DNA from: Flavobacteriales bacterium
GTDB taxonomy: Bacteria; Bacteroidota; Bacteroidia; Flavobacteriales_F; PHOS-HE28
DNA: 64,000 nucleotides
Assembly (NCBI GenBank): GCA_016719225.1
Contig: JADKAN010000002.1
Span: 496,001-560,000 of the forward strand
Direction: 5' to 3'
The translations under genes and the position numbers were made by a program. Positions 60,488-64,000 of the stretch are shown one piece after another; within the stretch, counting starts at the first letter, position 1, and the number at the start of each line of letters is the position of its first letter. The notes beneath the pieces were generated by a model. The model made no database searches, was not told the origin of the DNA, and worked only from the letters and a program-made list of their open reading frames with translations.

Positions 60488-61633
60488 TCACTGCAGGATG
60501 ATGCGTTCGGTGCGCACTTGGCGATCGAACTCCACGGACACGATGTAGGTGCCGCGGGGCCATGCGCTCACATCGATCATGGTAACATCCACGAAGGTGC
60601 CCGTCCACTGAATGCGGCCCGTGATGTCCAAGATGCGCACCACGCCTAGACCAGCGCCGGTGAGGCTGATGCGGTCGCTCGCGGGATTCGGCTGCACGCG
60701 CACCGAAGCCACCGCCCTTTCGGTCACGTTCGTCCCGATGTCACCCGTCACACAAATGGTGAAGCTGGTGGTATAGGCCAGTTCCGAGTACCAATGGAAC
60801 ACGCGCACCTTGTAGACCTCCCCCGGGTTGAGGTCGGTGGCGATGATCTGTTCCACACCACCACCCAGCGTGGCGTCGGAGCAAGCGATCGGATCCGATC
60901 CGCAATCCTCGGTGAACAATTCCATCACCGCATCCAAGTCGCCGTTGCCGTCCATGATGATGGTGTGTTCACTGCCAGTGGCGGTGAAGGCGAACCAAAC
61001 ATCATCGTTCGCATAACCGGTATTCCCATTGCATGCTATCGTGGGCACATCGGAAGGCGTTGCATGGCCCACGTTGCCGGTAACGTTCACACATGTTGTA
61101 TTGACAGACAATACGGTGGCGGTGGAGCAATCATCGTTCACCGGTCCGGGCGTGCACGCAATGGCACTGACCTGGACCTCGTAGTTCCCGGAACCTGCTG
61201 CAGCGTAGATCGGCATGTAGTACGTACCCGGCGGCAAGTTCTGGAATTGAACCCCGAACTGTCCATTGGTGCAGAAGGTTCCGAAGTTGGCGTAGGAGAA
61301 GCCGATGTAGTCATCCGCTGGACAGGTCGTATTGAGGAAGGCCCACTGGGTGGTGGCCGGCAGTGCAGTATTGCAATACAGTGCAGTAAGGTCACTACAC
61401 TCGGTGGTAGTGAAGGCATGCCATACCGTTCCTACACCGGTCGTGGTCACCAGGATATTTCCGGTCACGCCATCACCAGTGCTGGTGGCGCCTGTGCGCG
61501 TGCCGCTGAAGGTGAGCGAAGCCCCGACGGCCAAAGCCTCCGGGGTGATATCGGAACACAGGTCGTTCACAGGTTGGGCACAGAGCACGATCGGAAGGGC
61601 GAGGGAAAGAAGAAGTGCGTAGCGTTTGCTCAT
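60488..61633 (-). CDS. Secreted protein with T9SS type A sorting domain
   Basis: 381 residues from the ATG at 61633, with signal peptide MSKRYALLLSLALPIVLCAQ. Two related modules, each with VNDLCSDITPEALAVG- or VNDDCSTATVLSVN-type starts and conserved cysteines, resemble pre-peptidase C-terminal beta-sandwiches. The last 75 residues form the T9SS signal: VQPNPASDRISLTGAG, VRILDITGRIQ and YIVSVEFDRQVRTERIIL. PorU would remove it at the cell surface. The ligand or role of the modules is unknown. Confidence 0.88.
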   Translation of the reverse strand: MSKRYALLLSLALPIVLCAQPVNDLCSDITPEALAVGASLTFSGTRTGATSTGDGVTGNILVTTTGVGTVWHAFTTTECSDLTALYCNTALPATTQWAFLNTTCPADDYIGFSYANFGTFCTNGQFGVQFQNLPPGTYYMPIYAAAGSGNYEVQVSAIACTPGPVNDDCSTATVLSVNTTCVNVTGNVGHATPSDVPTIACNGNTGYANDDVWFAFTATGSEHTIIMDGNGDLDAVMELFTEDCGSDPIACSDATLGGGVEQIIATDLNPGEVYKVRVFHWYSELAYTTSFTICVTGDIGTNVTERAVASVRVQPNPASDRISLTGAGLGVVRILDITGRIQWTGTFVDVTMIDVSAWPRGTYIVSVEFDRQVRTERIILQ

Positions 61634-61822
61634 CGTGGAAGTTTGATGCAAAGCAACCTTCGGTGCCAACGGCGGGCAATAGAACGAAGGTTATAGGTGC
61701 GTATGCGGCAGCGTTAGTGGGCGTTGTCCGTGAAGCGATCCGGGAATGTTCTTCCGTAAAAAGCGTAATTCGTGTTCCCATGCGTCTACGCTGATGTGGA
61801 AGCGGAACTTGTGCAGGAACCC

Positions 61823-62368
61823 ATGACCCGGAAACAGGGTAGCATCACCAAGGTGGTGGCGGAATATGGCCGGGCGTTGTTCGGCTTCATCCGCTCCCGT
61901 GTGGGCAGCGACGCCGATGCGGAAGACCTGCTACAGGACGTTTGGGCGCAGTTCAGCAGCCAGCCGGAATTCGAGGCGATCGAGCAGGTGAGCGGCTGGC
62001 TCTACCGTGTGGCCCTCAACAAGATCATCGACCGCTACCGCAAGGGAAGTACTGAAGCGCTGGAGGACTTCACCGTGGAAAATGAAGAAGGCGAATTCGA
62101 CTTCGGTGAACTGCTCCTCGCCGTGGAGGACGACCCGGATCTGCGGATGCTGCGCGACCTGTTCTGGGCGGAATTGGAAGCCGCGTTAGCGGAACTGCCG
62201 GATAAGCAACGGCTTGTCTTCGTGCAGAATGAATTGGAGGATAAGACCCTGCGCGAGATCGCCGAGGAGCAAGGAGAGAACATCAAGACCATCATCTCCC
62301 GCAAGCGCTACGCAGTGCAGCACCTGCGCGAACGCCTCGAGACCATCTACCAAGAGCTGACGCAATGA
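61823..62368 (+). CDS. ECF-type RNA polymerase sigma factor
   Basis: 181 residues from the ATG at 61823; a GTG at 61772 would add 17 residues. Region 2 is visible as DADAEDLLQDVWAQFSSQPE with VSGWLYRVALNKIIDRYRK, and region 4 as LPDKQRLVFVQNELEDKTLR, EIAEEQGENIKTIISRKRY. A Glu/Asp-rich linker separates them. The partner is probably the small membrane protein 81 bases downstream. The stimulus is unknown. Confidence 0.9.
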   Translation: MTRKQGSITKVVAEYGRALFGFIRSRVGSDADAEDLLQDVWAQFSSQPEFEAIEQVSGWLYRVALNKIIDRYRKGSTEALEDFTVENEEGEFDFGELLLAVEDDPDLRMLRDLFWAELEAALAELPDKQRLVFVQNELEDKTLREIAEEQGENIKTIISRKRYAVQHLRERLETIYQELTQ

Positions 62369-62449
62369 ATTCAGGACCCAGGACCCAGGACCTAAGACAT
62401 AAGACCCAAAACCTAAGACCCACGACCCCAGACTGAAAGATCAAAACCC
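62369..62449. repeat. Degenerate (C)AGGACCC / AAGACC tandem repeat tract
   Basis: About eight imperfect seven- to nine-base units (AGGACCC, TAAGACC, AAAACC) fill nearly the whole gap between the sigma gene and the next gene. No gene is seen within it. Confidence 0.65.
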
Positions 62450-62815
62450 ATGAACCATCAAACTCGCCGTCGCTGGCTATTCCCCTTGATCCCAATTGCT
62501 GCCATCGCCGTTTTCGGCCTAGTGGTGATGCTCCTGTGGAACGAGATCATCCCCGCACTTACCGGCTGGGCACTGCTCACCTACTGGAAGGCTGTCGGCC
62601 TGCTTATCCTCAGCAAGATCCTCTTCGGCGGCTTCCCCGGGCGGCGCGGAGGTCCTGGATGGGGGCGACGTGGCGGCATGGGCGGCAAGTGGATGGAACG
62701 TAAGGAAGCGATGCGCGAAAAGTGGGCCGGCATGGACGAGGCGGAGCGCGCTAAGTTCAAGGAGCGCATGGGGCAACGCTGTGGCGGCCCGCGTGAAAGG
62801 GGCGAAATGGCTTAA
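62450..62815 (+). CDS. Small membrane protein beside the ECF sigma factor
   Basis: 121 residues. One or two hydrophobic stretches, PLIPIAAIAVFGLVVMLLW and LLTYWKAVGLLILSKILFGG, are followed by a Gly/Arg-rich, strongly basic segment (FPGRRGGPGWGRRGG) and a charged helical tail. Similar short proteins often follow ECF sigma genes in Bacteroidota and may act as anti-sigma partner or envelope stress proteins; the function is not established. Confidence 0.75.
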   Translation: MNHQTRRRWLFPLIPIAAIAVFGLVVMLLWNEIIPALTGWALLTYWKAVGLLILSKILFGGFPGRRGGPGWGRRGGMGGKWMERKEAMREKWAGMDEAERAKFKERMGQRCGGPRERGEMA

Positions 62816-62886
62816 TGATGCCGATCAGCAACTGCTGAGCAACAGGAGCCAACGTGCTTTAGGACACAACGACCAGTCCACTGCGG

Positions 62887-64000
62887 TCAGCGCAACCGGT
62901 AGCTCAAGCTCAGCATCACGCCTTTCGCGCTTGCTTTCCGCTCTAATTCTCCAATGCCCAAGCTGTTCATCAACTGCCCGCGCAGTGCTGGTTCAACACC
63001 CACGGACCATGCGGCATTGAATCGGTACCGCACGTAGGCCCTTGCCGTGTAGCCGAAGATCAGCTCACGGAATGGTTGATCGGCGAAGGCCACGTAGCCT
63101 TCATTGTCGGGAGCAGGTAACGTGCCGCGACGGCCGGTGAGCAACCCGACCGTAGGTCCGCCGCGGAGACCGAAGCTCCAACGACCTTGCACCAAGTGCA
63201 CATCCAATAAGATCGGAACTTCCAAGTAGCTCGCTCGGTTCACTTCGTTGCGTGCTTCACGGATGCGTTGTGTTATGGAAGTGGTGTCGGTGCCTTGTGT
63301 CAGCACATTCACCGTGGTGGTCGTTGAAGTGCCGGTATAGGTCGGCGGTGTGCCGGGGAGGGTGTCCGTGATCACGAGGATGGTGGTATCCACCGGGTTC
63401 AAATACCAGAAGTCGTGCAAGGTGTTGGTGGTGCGATAAACGGCGTCCGTGCGGAGCCGTTCCGCATACGTGGAGAAGTGCAGGCCTGCACCAATGCCGA
63501 AGTTGCGTCCCATGTGCATCAGTTCCGTGCCGATGCCGAGGCTGTTCTCTTTGCTGATCCCAGCGTTCCATTCCGCGCTGTTGCTTCCCGTATAATCAGT
63601 GGTGGAAGAGAACGGACCGCCCATTACGCTGATCTCCCACGGCGCGCGTTCCGGCACCAGCAGTGGCACTGCGGCTGAAGGCGCAACGGTTGCGGTGTCA
63701 TCAGTTACGCTGTTGCTGGTAGCGATGGATGTCGTGGTATACGTGGAAGGGGTTGATGCTTCGTTGGGCTTGTTGGCCGCAGAGTCGCTGAGGCGCGGAG
63801 AAGAAGTGGAAGATGATGTCGCACCGGTCGCAGGCGCCGGGATTGAAGTGCTCTTTGGGGTCGATGTTCCGGCCGGATCGCCTTCCGCGCTTTGCGTGTT
63901 TTCGGATGTTGTTGATCCCTCTGGCGATGCGGTTCGGCTTGTTGCGGCCAACTGCTCAGGCGGGGCGTCCGCATGGATCGGTGTAAGGACATCTGCCATG
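62887..64000 (-). CDS. Outer-membrane beta-barrel-type protein (5' end beyond the window)
   Basis: At least 370 residues are visible and the frame is open at the right edge, so the start may lie outside. The first 110 residues are rich in Ser/Thr/Pro/Ala (TSTPKSTSIPAPATG) and low in complexity. The rest alternates beta-strands: APWEISVMGGPFSSTTDYTG, IGAGLHFSTYAERL, SYLEVPILLDVHL, WSFGLRGGPTVGLLTGRRG and the final VMLSLSYRLR, as in OmpA-like or OMP_b-brl eight-strand barrels. The long N-terminal part may be periplasmic, as in anti-sigma FecR-like or stress proteins. The function is unknown. Confidence 0.7.
   Translation of the reverse strand, partial: MADVLTPIHADAPPEQLAATSRTASPEGSTTSENTQSAEGDPAGTSTPKSTSIPAPATGATSSSTSSPRLSDSAANKPNEASTPSTYTTTSIATSNSVTDDTATVAPSAAVPLLVPERAPWEISVMGGPFSSTTDYTGSNSAEWNAGISKENSLGIGTELMHMGRNFGIGAGLHFSTYAERLRTDAVYRTTNTLHDFWYLNPVDTTILVITDTLPGTPPTYTGTSTTTTVNVLTQGTDTTSITQRIREARNEVNRASYLEVPILLDVHLVQGRWSFGLRGGPTVGLLTGRRGTLPAPDNEGYVAFADQPFRELIFGYTARAYVRYRFNAAWSVGVEPALRGQLMNSLGIGELERKASAKGVMLSLSYRLR

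Overview
The window looks like a chromosomal segment of a high-G+C member of the Bacteroidota, probably order Flavobacteriales. The evidence is a type IX secretion/gliding block (gldJ, porP/sprF, porU, porV), the flavobacterial neighbourhood porU-porV-ispF and cdd-pdhA-pdhC, and -7 promoter elements of the Bacteroidota type (TAnnTTTG, often TAnnTTCG here) ahead of many genes. Ribosome-binding sites are not conspicuous, and many genes are joined by ATGA overlaps. All statements come from reading the sequence; no database search was run.

Layout. 1-5461: the four-gene ligase-associated DNA repair operon (exonuclease, ATP-dependent ligase, Lhr-like helicase, PdeM cut by the window edge). 5689-10225: secA, a DUF2795 protein and a cobalamin adenosyltransferase. 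10387-18023: a methyltransferase, then a carotenoid operon for zeaxanthin-type pigment (crtI, crtB, idi, photolyase, a 53-residue unknown, an SRPBCC protein, crtZ, crtY-type cyclase) headed by an ECF sigma gene, with a perfect inverted repeat over the crtI promoter. 18138-20245: a GT87-like membrane protein, two tRNA-Val genes and a seven-unit tandem array of decayed tRNA-Val copies. 20308-27131: folC, tonB-exbD-exbB, an amino-acid dehydrogenase, anmK and an acyl-CoA dehydrogenase.

27467-30816 is the most unusual part. Two AT-rich single-gene units are each followed by a folded attC-like site and sit next to a tyrosine recombinase gene. Each unit begins with a core sequence complementary to the start of its own downstream site, as in integron cassettes, yet the recombinase lacks the insertion that defines IntI. 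I read it as an integron-like cassette system using a different recombinase.

30957-37197: a tightly overlapped eight-gene operon built around a type III polyketide synthase, with its own ACP, ketosynthase, dehydratase, reductase, phosphopantetheinyl transferase, methyltransferase and flavoprotein. It probably makes a phenolic lipid or alkylpyrone/quinone. 37394-47811: murF, gldJ, porP/sprF, then divergent porU, porV and ispF. 47952-57254: a DUF4956/VTC polyphosphate pair, cdd, pdhA, pdhC, a small methyltransferase, a cation:proton antiporter, recG and a lysoplasmalogenase. 57340-64000: pheT, a DUF1801 protein, a secreted T9SS cargo protein, an ECF sigma factor with a small membrane protein, and a beta-barrel protein cut by the window end.

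Several intergenic gaps hold degenerate 7-9 bp tandem repeats or small palindromes, which are listed as repeats.
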